The notes: generated by a model from the letters alone, not told the origin. A DNA stretch of 64,000 bases from an uncultured Lentisphaerota bacterium (GCA_900320225.1 ONRL01000005.1:1-64000); one strand, 5' to 3'. Shown: positions 16,038 to 25,855, numbered from the stretch's first letter. Numbers and translations: made by a program.

Positions 16038-17764
16038 ACAACCGGCGGGCCATACTCTTCTTCATCATCGGCATCGTCCTGCTGGGCGGGTCGCTCGCGT
16101 GGCTGGAGGTGCGGGCGCGTCGTCCCGCGCCGAATGCGCGAGAAGGCGTGTTGTGCGCGTTTGCGCCAGAACTTGTTGACGCCTGCTTCATCCAGTGCGC
16201 GGACCGGAACGAGGTCGAACTTGCGCGCGCGCCCGATGGCCGGTGGCACCTCGTGCGGCCCTTCGCCGTCGCGGTGGACGCGGCGGCGGTCGCCCGCCTC
16301 GTCGACGCGCTCACGCTCATGCCCGTCGAGGACATGCGTTCCGAGGGCGAGCTCCTGGAGATGTCCGAGACGCTCTCCGATTTCGGAATCGGGCCGTCCT
16401 CCTTTACCGTCTCCCTCGGCGCGGGCGGACGCCGCACGACCGTCGTTTTCGGCAACCTCTCGCCGTCCGGCGCCGAAGTCTACGCCCACGTGGAAGGGTC
16501 CCGCAGCGTCTGCACGCTGCCCCGGGACGTCTTCGACCGGATTCCCCGCGAAGCTGACGACTTCCGCGAACGGGGCGTGTTGGTCTGTCCGCGCGAAGAC
16601 ATCTCCGGCCTCGACATCCGCGTGCCGGACAAGCCGACCGTCCGCCTGGCACGTGTCGCGGGCGGCTGGACCATCCTCTCGCCGGCGGCCGCGCCGGCGG
16701 ACGACGCGGCCGTGGGCGCGCTCGTGGACTGCCTTGCCGCCGCGCAGGTCCAGGCGTTCGAGATTCCATCCCGCGCCCGCCCGTCCGTGCCGGCGGGCGG
16801 CATCCGGGCGGGCGATCTCGTGCCGTACGGACTTGACGCGGGGCTGTCGGTGACCGTGCGCGGCGCGGCGGACTACACGGAGCAGGTCGTGTTCGGCCGT
16901 TCGGCGGGCACGAACCTCGTGTGGGCGCTCGTGCGCAACGGCACGGCCGTGGTGTCGGTCGACGCGGCGCTTGCGGAGCGCTGCCGGGCGGACAGCGAGT
17001 CGCTGCGCGACACGCGCGTGTTTCCGTTCGCCGAGGGCGAGGCGATCACGTCCGTGTCGTTCACAGCGGGACCGGCCGTCTACGTGCTCGCGCAGGACAC
17101 GAACAGCGTGTGGCGCATCGAGGCGCCGGTCGTGGCTCCGGCGGACCAGGCCAAGGTCGCCGAGTTCATGGAACGCCTGCTGCGCCTGAGGCAGAACGAC
17201 GTGTCCGACGAGGGCCGCGCGGGAGACGAGCGCGTGCTCGTGAGCGTGTCCACCACCGTCACGAACCGTCCCGGCATCGCGGTGTCGGCCGAGCTCCTGG
17301 GCGGTCGGACCGCATTCGCGGACCTTCGCTCGAAGACGCTGCTCGCGATCGACCCCGCGACGGTGAGGCGGCTGTCGGTGCGCGCCGAATCGGGCGTGGA
17401 GACGGCGGTGCGCTTCAACGCCGAGCGCGGCGCGTGGGACCTCGTGCGCGGCGCGGGCGCGTCCGACACGCGGCGCGTGAACGACGCGGCCGTGAAGGCG
17501 CTGCTCTCGGCGCTCGCGCGCGTGGAGGCGACGGGCGTGGAGGCGCTCGCCGCGACGGCGGACGACCTGCGCCGGTGCGGGCTCGACAAGCCGGCTTTCG
17601 TGCTCGCGGTGGACGTGGACGCGGCCGACGCCGTGCGGCAGAACGTGCTGATCGGCGGCGCCGCGCCCGGAGGCGGACGCTACGCGACCGTGGGCGGCGC
17701 GGACGCCGTGTTCGTCATCTCGCGCCGTACGGCGGCGGACTTCACGGCTCCGCTCGCGGAGTAG
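16034..17764 (+). CDS. DUF4340 domain protein, single N-terminal membrane span
   Basis: 576 residues from the ATG at 16034, which overlaps the previous stop and is preceded by GGAGGCA. One transmembrane helix (about residues 7-25) anchors a large extracytoplasmic part containing repeated motifs such as LARAPDGRWHLVRPFAVAV, LARVAGGWTILSPAAAPAD and WRIEAPVVAPADQAKV. These are the imperfect repeats of DUF4340, which regularly accompanies GldF/GldG transporters. It is likely the periplasmic partner of the transporter encoded just upstream. Its biochemical function is not known. Confidence 0.85.
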   Translation: MNNRRAILFFIIGIVLLGGSLAWLEVRARRPAPNAREGVLCAFAPELVDACFIQCADRNEVELARAPDGRWHLVRPFAVAVDAAAVARLVDALTLMPVEDMRSEGELLEMSETLSDFGIGPSSFTVSLGAGGRRTTVVFGNLSPSGAEVYAHVEGSRSVCTLPRDVFDRIPREADDFRERGVLVCPREDISGLDIRVPDKPTVRLARVAGGWTILSPAAAPADDAAVGALVDCLAAAQVQAFEIPSRARPSVPAGGIRAGDLVPYGLDAGLSVTVRGAADYTEQVVFGRSAGTNLVWALVRNGTAVVSVDAALAERCRADSESLRDTRVFPFAEGEAITSVSFTAGPAVYVLAQDTNSVWRIEAPVVAPADQAKVAEFMERLLRLRQNDVSDEGRAGDERVLVSVSTTVTNRPGIAVSAELLGGRTAFADLRSKTLLAIDPATVRRLSVRAESGVETAVRFNAERGAWDLVRGAGASDTRRVNDAAVKALLSALARVEATGVEALAATADDLRRCGLDKPAFVLAVDVDAADAVRQNVLIGGAAPGGGRYATVGGADAVFVISRRTAADFTAPLAE

Positions 17765-17794
17765 ATGGCGCGGAAATCTTGATAGGAGAAAGAA

Positions 17795-18853
17795 ATGGAC
17801 AGAGAACTGAAAACGGTCTTGGTCACGGGCGGAAGCGGATTCCTGGGCATCAACCTCATCCGCCACCTGCGCGCGCGCGGCGTGGAGCGCATCCGCGTGC
17901 TGGACATCGCGCCGTTCGACTACCCCGAGGCGAAGGAGCCGTGGCTCGAGTTCACGCTCGGCGACGTGCGCGACCCGGCGGCGGTGAACAAGTGCGTCGC
18001 CGGCTGCGACGCGGTGGTGAACACCGCGGCCGCCCTGCCGCTCTACTCGCCGGAGGACATCCGCACCACGGAAGTGGACGGCGCGCGCAACGTGATCGCC
18101 GCCTGCCGCCGCGCGGGCGACGTGCGCATGGTGCAGATATCCTCCACGGCGGTGTACGGCGTGCCGAAGAAGCACCCGATCTACGAGGACGACGAGCTGG
18201 TCGGCGTGGGCCCCTACGGACACGCCAAGATCGAGGCGGAGGAAATCTGCCGTGCCGCGCGCGAAGAGGGCTTCTGCGTGCCGATCATCCGCCCGAAGAG
18301 CTTCATCGGCCCGGAGCGTCTCGGCGTGTTCGCCCTGTTCTACGACTGGGCCTACACGGGCCACGGCTTCCCGATGATCGGCAGCGGGAAGAACCGTTAC
18401 CAGCTGATGGACGTGGAGGACCTCTGCGGCGCGATCTGGAGCGCGATGACGCTCGACGCGAAGACCGTCAACACCGAGTTCAACATCGGCGCGAAGGAGT
18501 TCACCACGATGCGGGAGGACTACCAGGCGGTCCTCGACCGCGCCGGCCACGGCAAGAAGATCCGCGGCCTGCCGGTGAAGCCCATCGTGTTCATCCTCCG
18601 CATCCTCGAGAAGCTGCACCTCTCGCCGCTCTATCCGTGGGTGTACGAGACGGCGTCGACGGACAGCTTCGTGTCGATCGAGCGCGCGGAGAAGCTGCTC
18701 GGTTTCGCGCCGAAGTACTCGAACAAGGACGCGCTCGTGCGCAACTACGACTGGTACGTGGCGAACCTCGACTCCTTCAAGGGCAAGACGGGCGTGTCGC
18801 ACCGCGTGCCGTGGAAGCAGGGCCTGCTCGCGTGCGCCAAGTGGTTCTTCTGA
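17795..18853 (+). CDS. NAD(P)-dependent epimerase/dehydratase (extended SDR)
   Basis: 352 residues; start supported by AGGAGA 8 bases upstream. Rossmann motif TGGSGFLG near residue 10, VNTAAALP strand, and the active-site pair Y-G-H-A-K (YxxxK) near residue 142. An extended short-chain dehydrogenase acting on a nucleotide sugar or on a sterol-like 3-hydroxy group would fit. The C-terminal part ([18 protein letters not shown]) is typical of sugar epimerases. It stands between the transporter operon and RNase R and has no clear pathway partner, so the substrate is left open. Confidence 0.8.
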   Translation: MDRELKTVLVTGGSGFLGINLIRHLRARGVERIRVLDIAPFDYPEAKEPWLEFTLGDVRDPAAVNKCVAGCDAVVNTAAALPLYSPEDIRTTEVDGARNVIAACRRAGDVRMVQISSTAVYGVPKKHPIYEDDELVGVGPYGHAKIEAEEICRAAREEGFCVPIIRPKSFIGPERLGVFALFYDWAYTGHGFPMIGSGKNRYQLMDVEDLCGAIWSAMTLDAKTVNTEFNIGAKEFTTMREDYQAVLDRAGHGKKIRGLPVKPIVFILRILEKLHLSPLYPWVYETASTDSFVSIERAEKLLGFAPKYSNKDALVRNYDWYVANLDSFKGKTGVSHRVPWKQGLLACAKWFF

Positions 18854-18881
18854 TGAATGCCGGGACAGAGGGAATGCATAC

Positions 18882-20867
18882 ATGAACAAGAGAAAAGAGA
18901 AACTGAGACGGCGCCAGGCGCCGCGCGAGACCGGCACGATGACCGGGCGGCTGCGCGTGGCGCGCAACGGCGCGGGGTATCTGGTGGATCCGGAGACCGA
19001 CAAGGCCGTGTGGATCGAGGAACGCGACCTCGGCACGGCGCTGCCGGACGACACCGTGACCGTCAAGCTGAAGGGCGCGGGCGACGAGGGCGTGCTGATC
19101 CGCATCGACGCGCGCGCCCCGCGGTCGATCGTCGGCACCGTCACCGCCGTGGGGCGCTTCACGCGCGTCCAGCCGCTCAACCCCGCCTACCGGCAGGAGT
19201 TCACCGTTCCCGGCGCGCGGGGCGCGCGCGCGGGAGACCGCGTGGTGATGCGGCTCGTGCGCTGGGAGAACCGCCACCTCGCCCCCGAGGGCGAGATTAC
19301 GGACATCATCGGCCCGCAGGACGACCCGTCGCTCGACACGCTCGCCGTGATGAAGCAGTACGACCTGCCGGAGTCGTTCCCGCGCGGCGTGCTTGACGCT
19401 GCCGAGCACGTGAGCGCGCGCCTTGCCGAGCCCGGCAAGCGCCTCGACCTGCGGCGGAAGTTCATCTTCACCTGCGATCCCGCGAGCGCGCGCGACTACG
19501 ACGACGCGCTCTCGCTGGAGACGGACAAACAGGGCAACCGCGTCCTCGGCGTGCATATCGCCGACGTCTCGCACTTCGTCACGCCCGGCTCCGCGCTCGA
19601 CAAGGAGGCGTACCGCCGCTCGACGAGCGTCTACCTCGTGGACAAGGTGGTGCCCATGCTGCCCGAGCAGCTCTCGAACGGCGTCTGCTCGCTCGTTCCG
19701 GGACAGGACCGCCTCGCGTTCAGCGCGTTCCTCACGTTCGACGCGAAGGGCGCCTGCGTGGCGCGTCGCTTCGCGAAGTCCGTGATCCGCTCGAAGGCGC
19801 GCTTCACCTACGAGCAGGTGATGGAGGTCATTTCCACGAAGCAGGGGCAGAAGCCCAACGTGCGCAAGACGATCCTCGCCATCCACGAGCTCGCGCAGCA
19901 GCTGCGTCGGAACCGCTTCGCCGCGGGCGCGCTCGACATGGACGTGCCGGAGGCGCAGATCCTCATCGACGAGAAGGGCATGATGACCGGCATCGAGGTG
20001 CGCCCCTACGACGAGTCGCACCAGCTCGTGGAGGAGTGCATGGTCGCGGCGAACGAAGCCGTGGCGAAGGAGCTGTGGACGCGCGGCGTGAAAATCCTCG
20101 CGCGCCTCCACGAGCCGCCGGATCCCGAGAAGCTCGAGGACCTGCGCGCGAACCTCGCAAAGCTCGGCATCTCCTGCGGCGACCTCTCCCAGCAGAAGAA
20201 CCTCGCGCGCTTCCTCGAGAAGATCAAGGGCTCGCCACTGGAGGGCACCCTCAGCGTGATGGTGCTGCGCTCCATGAAGCGCGCGCTCTACAGCGCCGAG
20301 CAGATCGGGCACTTCGGACTCGCGAAGAAGTTCTACGCGCACTTCACCTCGCCCATCCGCCGCTACCCCGACCTCGTGCTGCACCGCCAGCTCGCCTCGT
20401 GGATCTCCGGAGGCGGCGGACGCCTCGATTTCGGCTGGCTCAAGCGCGCCGCGCAGAACGCGAGCGAACGCGAGCAGGTGGCGGACGACGCGGAGCGCGC
20501 GCTCGACGAGATCAAGAAGTACCGCTATCTCGAGGAGGATCTCCGCGCGCGCGGCAGCGTGTTCGACGCCGTGGTTTCCAAGTGCACGCGCTACGGCCTT
20601 TTCGTGGACCTGCCCGCGCTCGCCGTGGGCGGCATGGTGCACATCTCCAAGCTCGCCGACGACTTCGTGCGCTTCGACGAGTTCCACGAGACGCTCGCCG
20701 GCGGCGGCCGGACGTGGTCCGTGGGCGCCAAGCTCAAGGTGCGCGTGGAGAAAGTGGACTTCGACCGCCGGCAGGTCGACTTCGTGCCCGTCGTCGAGCG
20801 ACCGGACAGAAAGATTCAGGCTAAGGCAAAGAGAAATCAAACCTCGAGAAGGAGATCACGAAAATGA
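18882..20867 (+). CDS. rnr: Ribonuclease R
   Basis: 661 residues. OB-fold cold-shock-like region at about 15-140, then the RNB catalytic domain with DPASARDYDDALSL (near 203), whose clustered Asp residues bind Mg2+, and HFTSPIRRYPDL (near 487). A C-terminal S1 domain (ARGSVFDAVVSKCTRYGLFVDL) and a basic tail (KAKRNQTSRRRSRK) follow. It is a processive 3'-5' exoribonuclease that degrades structured RNA. The gene overlaps the next one by ATGA, an unusual coupling to a secreted protease-like protein. Confidence 0.93.
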   Translation: MNKRKEKLRRRQAPRETGTMTGRLRVARNGAGYLVDPETDKAVWIEERDLGTALPDDTVTVKLKGAGDEGVLIRIDARAPRSIVGTVTAVGRFTRVQPLNPAYRQEFTVPGARGARAGDRVVMRLVRWENRHLAPEGEITDIIGPQDDPSLDTLAVMKQYDLPESFPRGVLDAAEHVSARLAEPGKRLDLRRKFIFTCDPASARDYDDALSLETDKQGNRVLGVHIADVSHFVTPGSALDKEAYRRSTSVYLVDKVVPMLPEQLSNGVCSLVPGQDRLAFSAFLTFDAKGACVARRFAKSVIRSKARFTYEQVMEVISTKQGQKPNVRKTILAIHELAQQLRRNRFAAGALDMDVPEAQILIDEKGMMTGIEVRPYDESHQLVEECMVAANEAVAKELWTRGVKILARLHEPPDPEKLEDLRANLAKLGISCGDLSQQKNLARFLEKIKGSPLEGTLSVMVLRSMKRALYSAEQIGHFGLAKKFYAHFTSPIRRYPDLVLHRQLASWISGGGGRLDFGWLKRAAQNASEREQVADDAERALDEIKKYRYLEEDLRARGSVFDAVVSKCTRYGLFVDLPALAVGGMVHISKLADDFVRFDEFHETLAGGGRTWSVGAKLKVRVEKVDFDRRQVDFVPVVERPDRKIQAKAKRNQTSRRRSRK

Positions 20868-22288
20868 AATCAGCAATCGTCGTGTTTTTCGCCGCGTGTG
20901 CCTGCCTTGCGGTGGCGGGCGCCGCGTATGACATCGGCAAGGAGATGGAGACGGAGGGCTTCTGGAAGTCCGACCCCGTCCTCTTCGTGAAGCGCCACCA
21001 GGACCAGGGCTTCAAGTTCACGTCCGGCGACCGGAGCAGCGCCGACACGCGCCTTGACGGCGCCGTCACGTACCACGGCATCCCCGTGTTCGAAAGCAAG
21101 GTCGCGTTCGCGGAGGACTCGAGCGGCATTACGCGCGTGGAGCTCGTTCTGTTCTCCCCCGCCGGCACGGAGATGCGCGAGAACGTCGACAGCCACCGCT
21201 ACCGTCTCGTGCGCCGAGACAAGGACATCACCTACGACGGATTCGTGCGGCTGATGCGCGACGTGCGCGGGAAACTGACGGCGGAGGGCGCGAAGAATCC
21301 GCAGATGAAGACGGAGCGCACGAAAGCGCCCGTTGTGCAGAAATCGCAGACGTGGCCGCGCACGGACATCCCCACCGAGACGACGCTCACGTGGAACTAC
21401 AGCCAGGAGGGACGCAAGACGGACACGTTCAAAGCCGGTTTCGTGCGCGTGGCGGTGGACGGCCCCGCGCGCCTGGCGGAGGCGTCGGACGGCAAGCGGA
21501 AGGCGTCCGTGGGCGGCGCGAACGCCGCGAAGGGCGCGAAGAAGATCGTGGACAACGTGATCCGCGACCCGCGCGGCGACGTGTTCATCGACAACGTGCC
21601 GATGGTCGACCAGGGGCAGAAGGGCTACTGCGCGGCGGCGGCCTCCGAGCGCGTCCTGCGCTACTACGGCGTGGAGGTGGACGAGCACGAAATCGGCCAG
21701 GCGGCGGGCACCACGGCGGAGGGCGGCACGTCCACGCTGGGCATGAAGAATTCTGTCCAGGCCATCGGGCGCAAGTACAAGCTCGGCACGGTCGTCACGT
21801 ACGGCGACTTCGAGAAACCCGTGGGCGAGCGCATCGAGAGCATCGTCAAGGAGGTCGCCAACTACAACAAGGCGGCGAAGAAGATGAAGAAGAAGGAGAT
21901 CGCGGACGACGTGTACATCACGCACAGCGGCTCGACGACCTACTACAATCCCGCGGCGGCGGACGCGGCGATGGACTCCGAGGTGCTCAAGTACATGAAG
22001 ACCGAGGGCTCGCAGAAGTCGAAGTTCACGAAGTTCATGAAGGACGTGCACGACCAGGTGAACAAGGGCATCCCGCTCATCTGGGGCGTGGTGCTCGGCA
22101 CCTATCCGGAACCGGAGATTCCCCAGTCGCACGGCGGGCACATGCGCCTCATCATCGGGTACAACGACAAGCGCAAGGAAATCCTCTACACGGATTCCTG
22201 GGGCGCGGGCCACGAGCTCAAGCGCATGCCCGCCGAATGGGCCTGGACCATCTCCCACTGCCTCATGTACCTCAAACCCCTCCGCTAG
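20864..22288 (+). CDS. Secreted C39-like cysteine peptidase
   Basis: 474 residues with signal peptide MKSAIVVFFAACACLAVAGA. The C-terminal half has a papain/C39-like layout: VPMVDQGQKGYCAAAASERVLRYYG with the probable nucleophile Cys near 256, then HGGHMRLIIGYN with the probable catalytic His near 425, followed by TDSWG. The N-terminal 230 residues are of unknown family. The protein is probably exported. It is translationally coupled to RNase R by a four-base overlap; no functional link between the two is known. Confidence 0.75.
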   Translation: MKSAIVVFFAACACLAVAGAAYDIGKEMETEGFWKSDPVLFVKRHQDQGFKFTSGDRSSADTRLDGAVTYHGIPVFESKVAFAEDSSGITRVELVLFSPAGTEMRENVDSHRYRLVRRDKDITYDGFVRLMRDVRGKLTAEGAKNPQMKTERTKAPVVQKSQTWPRTDIPTETTLTWNYSQEGRKTDTFKAGFVRVAVDGPARLAEASDGKRKASVGGANAAKGAKKIVDNVIRDPRGDVFIDNVPMVDQGQKGYCAAAASERVLRYYGVEVDEHEIGQAAGTTAEGGTSTLGMKNSVQAIGRKYKLGTVVTYGDFEKPVGERIESIVKEVANYNKAAKKMKKKEIADDVYITHSGSTTYYNPAAADAAMDSEVLKYMKTEGSQKSKFTKFMKDVHDQVNKGIPLIWGVVLGTYPEPEIPQSHGGHMRLIIGYNDKRKEILYTDSWGAGHELKRMPAEWAWTISHCLMYLKPLR

Positions 22289-22296
22289 GAAAAGCC

Positions 22297-23412
22297 ATGG
22301 AACTCGCATTGCTCGTCAACAAGTTCAACGTCAAGGGACGTCTTGTCACGATCGTGCCGTTCGGCAACGGCAACATCAACGACACGTTCCTCGCCGTGTT
22401 CCGCAACACGTTCACCGAGACCCAGGTGGTCGTGCAGAAGGTCAACCGCGCCGTGTTCACGCAGCCCGAGACCATCATGCGGAACATGCACAACATCACG
22501 CTCCACTGCCACGAGAAACTGGAGGCGGACGCCGCCGCCGGCCGTGACGACCGCGTGTGGCAGATGCCGCGCATCGTCAAGACGAAGGGGGGAGCCGACT
22601 TCGTGACGGACGAGGCGGGCGACGTGTGGCGCGTGATCACGCGCATCCTCTCCGCCCACGCCTTCGACAAGGCGCAGAGCCCCGAGCACGTGCTCGAGTG
22701 CGGCGCGGCGCTCGGCCACTTCCACTACCTCGTCTCGGACATGGACCCCGCCACGATCGTCGACCCGCTGCCGGGCTTCCACATCACGAGCGGCTACCTG
22801 AGCCAGTACGACGAGACGCTCGCCACCAACCCCACCGCGCGGGAGCTCGTCTCCGCCTCGATGGAGGCGCGACGCCTCGCGAAGTTCGTGGAGGACCGCC
22901 GCGACCTCGCCAGCTGCCTCGAACGGGCCGAGGCGAGCGGCGAGCTGAAGCGCCGCATGTTCCACGGCGACCCGAAGGTGAACAACATCATGATCGACGA
23001 CTTCACCGGGAAGGGCACGGCGATGATCGACCTCGACACCGTCTCGCCCGGCCTCGCCCACATCGACTTCGGCGACGCGATCCGCTCGCTCTGCAACCCC
23101 GCCGGCGAGGAGGAACTGAACCTCGGAAAGGTGACGTTCGACGAGGACCTCTTCGCCGCGTTCTGCAAGGGCTACATGTCCGAGGCCGGCGCGTTCCTCA
23201 CCGACGCCGACCGCGCCCACCTCTACGACGCGATTCGCCTCCTGCCGTTCGAGCTCGGCCTGCGCTTCTTCCAGGACTACCTCGCGGGCGACGTCTACTT
23301 CAAGGTGCGCCAGCCGGGCCAGAACCTCAACCGCGCGCGCGTGCAGTTCCGCCTCTGCGAGGCGATCGAGGCGCGCGAGCGCTCGATCCGCGGCATCCTG
23401 GAGAGACTTTAA
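22297..23412 (+). CDS. N-acetylhexosamine kinase-like phosphotransferase
   Basis: 371 residues, aminoglycoside-phosphotransferase fold. Visible motifs are the nucleotide-loop region PFGNGNINDTFLAVF, the lysine-containing strand VVVQKVN, the catalytic loop HGDPKVNNIMIDD (near 223) and the metal-binding IDLDT (near 244). INDT, HGDPK and IDLDT together are characteristic of the anomeric N-acetylhexosamine 1-kinase (NahK) branch, which phosphorylates GalNAc or GlcNAc at C1. The adjacent downstream gene is a GH123-like hydrolase, a family known to release GalNAc, which fits a GalNAc salvage role. Substrate specificity is inferred. Confidence 0.78.
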   Translation: MELALLVNKFNVKGRLVTIVPFGNGNINDTFLAVFRNTFTETQVVVQKVNRAVFTQPETIMRNMHNITLHCHEKLEADAAAGRDDRVWQMPRIVKTKGGADFVTDEAGDVWRVITRILSAHAFDKAQSPEHVLECGAALGHFHYLVSDMDPATIVDPLPGFHITSGYLSQYDETLATNPTARELVSASMEARRLAKFVEDRRDLASCLERAEASGELKRRMFHGDPKVNNIMIDDFTGKGTAMIDLDTVSPGLAHIDFGDAIRSLCNPAGEEELNLGKVTFDEDLFAAFCKGYMSEAGAFLTDADRAHLYDAIRLLPFELGLRFFQDYLAGDVYFKVRQPGQNLNRARVQFRLCEAIEARERSIRGILERL

Positions 23413-23431
23413 TCAAAGAAAGGAAACGAAC

Positions 23432-24907
23432 ATGAAGAAACTGATGACGATGGCATGTGGATGCGTGGCGCTTGCGGCGTCCGCGCTGGAATTGGCCGCC
23501 TGGCGCGGCGAGACCGTCTCGGCATGGGTGCCGCAAGGCGAGAAAATCGTGCGGGGATCGTCCGGAAAGGGCGGCTCGGCCTTTTCCAAGAAGGCGCCCG
23601 CGCATAAGGGCATCCACGTGAAGACGGGCGTGGCGCGCGACGTGAAGTTCGTCACGAAGGTGGGCGCGTTCGACTATGGATCCGTGCCAGACCGCGTCGT
23701 GTGGGGCCAGGGCGCCTTCGGCGCCGACGCGAAGCGCGTCGTCTCCGTGACGGTGGACGCGGACGCGCAGCCGGGCACGTACGCGTTCGGCGACCTGAAG
23801 GTGCGCGTGGTCGACCGCGTGCTGCCGCCCGCGAAGGAGTGGAAGTACTACCTCGACCTCTGGCAGCATCCGTGGGCCGTTGCGCGCGCGGCGGGCGTGG
23901 AGCCGTTCTCCCCGGCGCATTACGAGAAAATGGAACCGCTCTGGAAAATGCTTGCCGCAGCCGGGCAGAAGACGCTCACCGTCACGCTCGTGGACCTGCC
24001 ATGGAACCACCAGTGCTACGACGGGTACCGTCCGATGATCGAGACTGTGCGCTTCAAGCTTTTCGACGCCTACGTCCTGTTCGGCCGCTACTGCGGACTC
24101 GGCCCGCACATCGCCTGCTACACGATGTGCCCGTGGGGCTACAAGGTCAGCTGGCTCGACGAGGACGGCAAAATGCACAAGGCCGAGGCGAAGCCGGGAT
24201 CCGATTTCTTCAAGGCCTACTGGGGCTCGTTCCTCACCGATTTCGCCAAGCACCTGAAGAGCCGCGGCTGGTTCAAGGACACCTACATCTCCCTCGACGA
24301 GCGCTCGCCCGAGGATCTGCGCAACACCGTCGCGTTCATGCAGGAGAAGGCACCCGGTCTCAAGATCGCGATGGCCGGCAACCGCAAGCCGTCCGAGTTC
24401 AAGGGCATCGCGATCGACAGCTACTCGCAGTCCCTCGGCCACGTCAACCCCGACTTCCTCGCCGAGGTGCCGCAGCGCCAGAAGGAGGGCAAGGTGACCA
24501 CGTACTACATCTGCTGCGGCCCCGGCAAGCCCAACACGTTCATGGACTCCGAGCTCGACGAGGCGTTCTGGTGCGGGTTCTACCCGGCCGCGTGCGGCCT
24601 GGACGGACTTCTCCGCTGGGCGTACAACAGCTGGCCGCGCGACGCCTGCAAGGATGCTTCCTACGGCAACTGGCGCAGCGGCGACACGTTCCTCGTGTAT
24701 CCCGACGGCTCGCCCTCGATGCGCTTTCTGGAACTCTTCAACGGCATCCAGCAGGCCGAGAAGTTCAACATCCTCAAGCGTGCCGGCGAGCGTACCGAGG
24801 AGCTTGCCGCGCTCGCGGCGAAGTATGACCTGAAGGCCGCGCTCAACAAGAAGCCCGGCGATTTCACCGCGCTCATCCGCGAGACGAAGGACCTCCTCAA
24901 CAGATAA
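23432..24907 (+). CDS. Secreted GH123/DUF4091-like glycoside hydrolase
   Basis: 491 residues; start preceded by AAAGGAAACG. Signal peptide MKKLMTMACGCVALAASALE. The central region carries KEWKYYLDLWQHPWAVAR, LDLPWNHQCYDGYRPMI and YISLDERSPED. The Asp-Glu pair near residue 288 matches the acid pair expected of GH123, where the substrate's own N-acetyl group assists catalysis. GH123 enzymes are beta-N-acetylgalactosaminidases. It sits beside a NahK-like kinase and a DUF1080 protein, suggesting host-glycan or glycolipid breakdown. Confidence 0.75.
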   Translation: MKKLMTMACGCVALAASALELAAWRGETVSAWVPQGEKIVRGSSGKGGSAFSKKAPAHKGIHVKTGVARDVKFVTKVGAFDYGSVPDRVVWGQGAFGADAKRVVSVTVDADAQPGTYAFGDLKVRVVDRVLPPAKEWKYYLDLWQHPWAVARAAGVEPFSPAHYEKMEPLWKMLAAAGQKTLTVTLVDLPWNHQCYDGYRPMIETVRFKLFDAYVLFGRYCGLGPHIACYTMCPWGYKVSWLDEDGKMHKAEAKPGSDFFKAYWGSFLTDFAKHLKSRGWFKDTYISLDERSPEDLRNTVAFMQEKAPGLKIAMAGNRKPSEFKGIAIDSYSQSLGHVNPDFLAEVPQRQKEGKVTTYYICCGPGKPNTFMDSELDEAFWCGFYPAACGLDGLLRWAYNSWPRDACKDASYGNWRSGDTFLVYPDGSPSMRFLELFNGIQQAEKFNILKRAGERTEELAALAAKYDLKAALNKKPGDFTALIRETKDLLNR

Positions 24908-24927
24908 CTATTCTGTTTATCCAATTT

Positions 24928-25007
24928 GCCACAAAGTACACAAAGATCACAAAGATTGCCTGGAGCCAAGTGATTTCATCGAAAGAAGATTTTGTGTTCT
25001 TTGTGGC
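24928..25007. repeat. Inverted repeat of GCCACAAAG...ACACAAA type
   Basis: Left arm 24928-24946 (GCCACAAAGTACACAAAGA) and right arm 24989-25007 pair at 16 of 19 positions around a spacer of about 42 bases. The unit fills the gap between the GH123-like and DUF1080 genes. It resembles the AGGACAAAG arms at 7150-7254 in composition but not in exact sequence. Confidence 0.6.
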
Positions 25008-25033
25008 TAAAACCACTCCAAGAAAGGAAAATC

Positions 25034-25840
25034 ATGAAAAAAACAATCATCTTATTGGCCGCTGCAGGTACGTTCGCGGGTGTCGGCGCGGATTGCTGCG
25101 CGGGCGGCGCGTGCGAGTTCGTGCTCCCCAACACGCTTTCGGTCGCCGAGAAAGCCGCCGGCTGGCAGCTCCTCTGGGACGGCAAGACGCTCGACGGATG
25201 GGTCGGCGAGAAAAACGGCTGCAAGACCCCGCCCGAGAAGGGCTGGAAGATCGAGAACGGCGTCCTTACCGTGCTGCCGCGCAAGGCCATCAAGGACGGC
25301 AAGTGGGTGGACATCCCGAAGGAGCAGGCTGCGCTCGGCGGCGGCGGCGACCTCGTGACCGCGAAGGACTTCCGCGACTTCGAGCTGTCCGTGGACTTCC
25401 TCCTCACGGAGGCCGCGAACAGCGGCATCAAGTACTTCTACAACAAGGACCAGTTCAAGGGCACGTGCGAGGAGTACCAGATCCTCCACGAGGCCCATCC
25501 CGACTCCACGAAGGGACGCGACGGCAAGTGCCGCCGCGTGGCGTCGCTCTACGACATGATCCCCGCCAACGCCGAGCCGTACGTCAAGCCGCTCGGACAG
25601 TGGAACACGGCGAAGATCGTCTCGAAGGGGAACCACGTGGAGCACTGGCTGAACGGGCATAAGGTGCTTGAGTACGAACGCGGCAGCGAGGCGTTCCGCG
25701 CGATCGTGGCGCAGTCCAAGTACGTGAAGGAGCAGAAGCCCGGAGAACACTGGGGCGAGGCGCCGACCGGCCGCATCAAGCTTCAGGACCACAGCGACTC
25801 CACCGTCTCTTTCCGTAACATCAAGATCCGCGAACTGTAA
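25034..25840 (+). CDS. DUF1080 (3-keto-disaccharide hydrolase-like) secreted protein
   Basis: 268 residues from the ATG at 25034, chosen for the signal peptide MKKTIILLAAAGTFAGVGA and the upstream AGAAAGGAAA. The body has the DUF1080 hallmarks GWQLLWDGKTLDGWVGEK, DFELSVDFLLTEAANSGIKYF and WNTAKIVSKGNHVEHWLNG. The fold is a concanavalin-like jelly roll. The family includes hydrolases acting on 3-keto glycosides and many putative sugar-binding proteins. Activity here is inferred only from family. Confidence 0.85.
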   Translation: MKKTIILLAAAGTFAGVGADCCAGGACEFVLPNTLSVAEKAAGWQLLWDGKTLDGWVGEKNGCKTPPEKGWKIENGVLTVLPRKAIKDGKWVDIPKEQAALGGGGDLVTAKDFRDFELSVDFLLTEAANSGIKYFYNKDQFKGTCEEYQILHEAHPDSTKGRDGKCRRVASLYDMIPANAEPYVKPLGQWNTAKIVSKGNHVEHWLNGHKVLEYERGSEAFRAIVAQSKYVKEQKPGEHWGEAPTGRIKLQDHSDSTVSFRNIKIREL

Positions 25841-25855
25841 TCGCGTGACGTTCGC

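Noticed and set aside
15188-19180. Very long minus-strand open frame opposite the permease, DUF4340 and SDR genes
   Set aside because: The high GC content leaves antisense frames open. Its product is Arg/His-rich without domains, and the + strand genes there are clear families.
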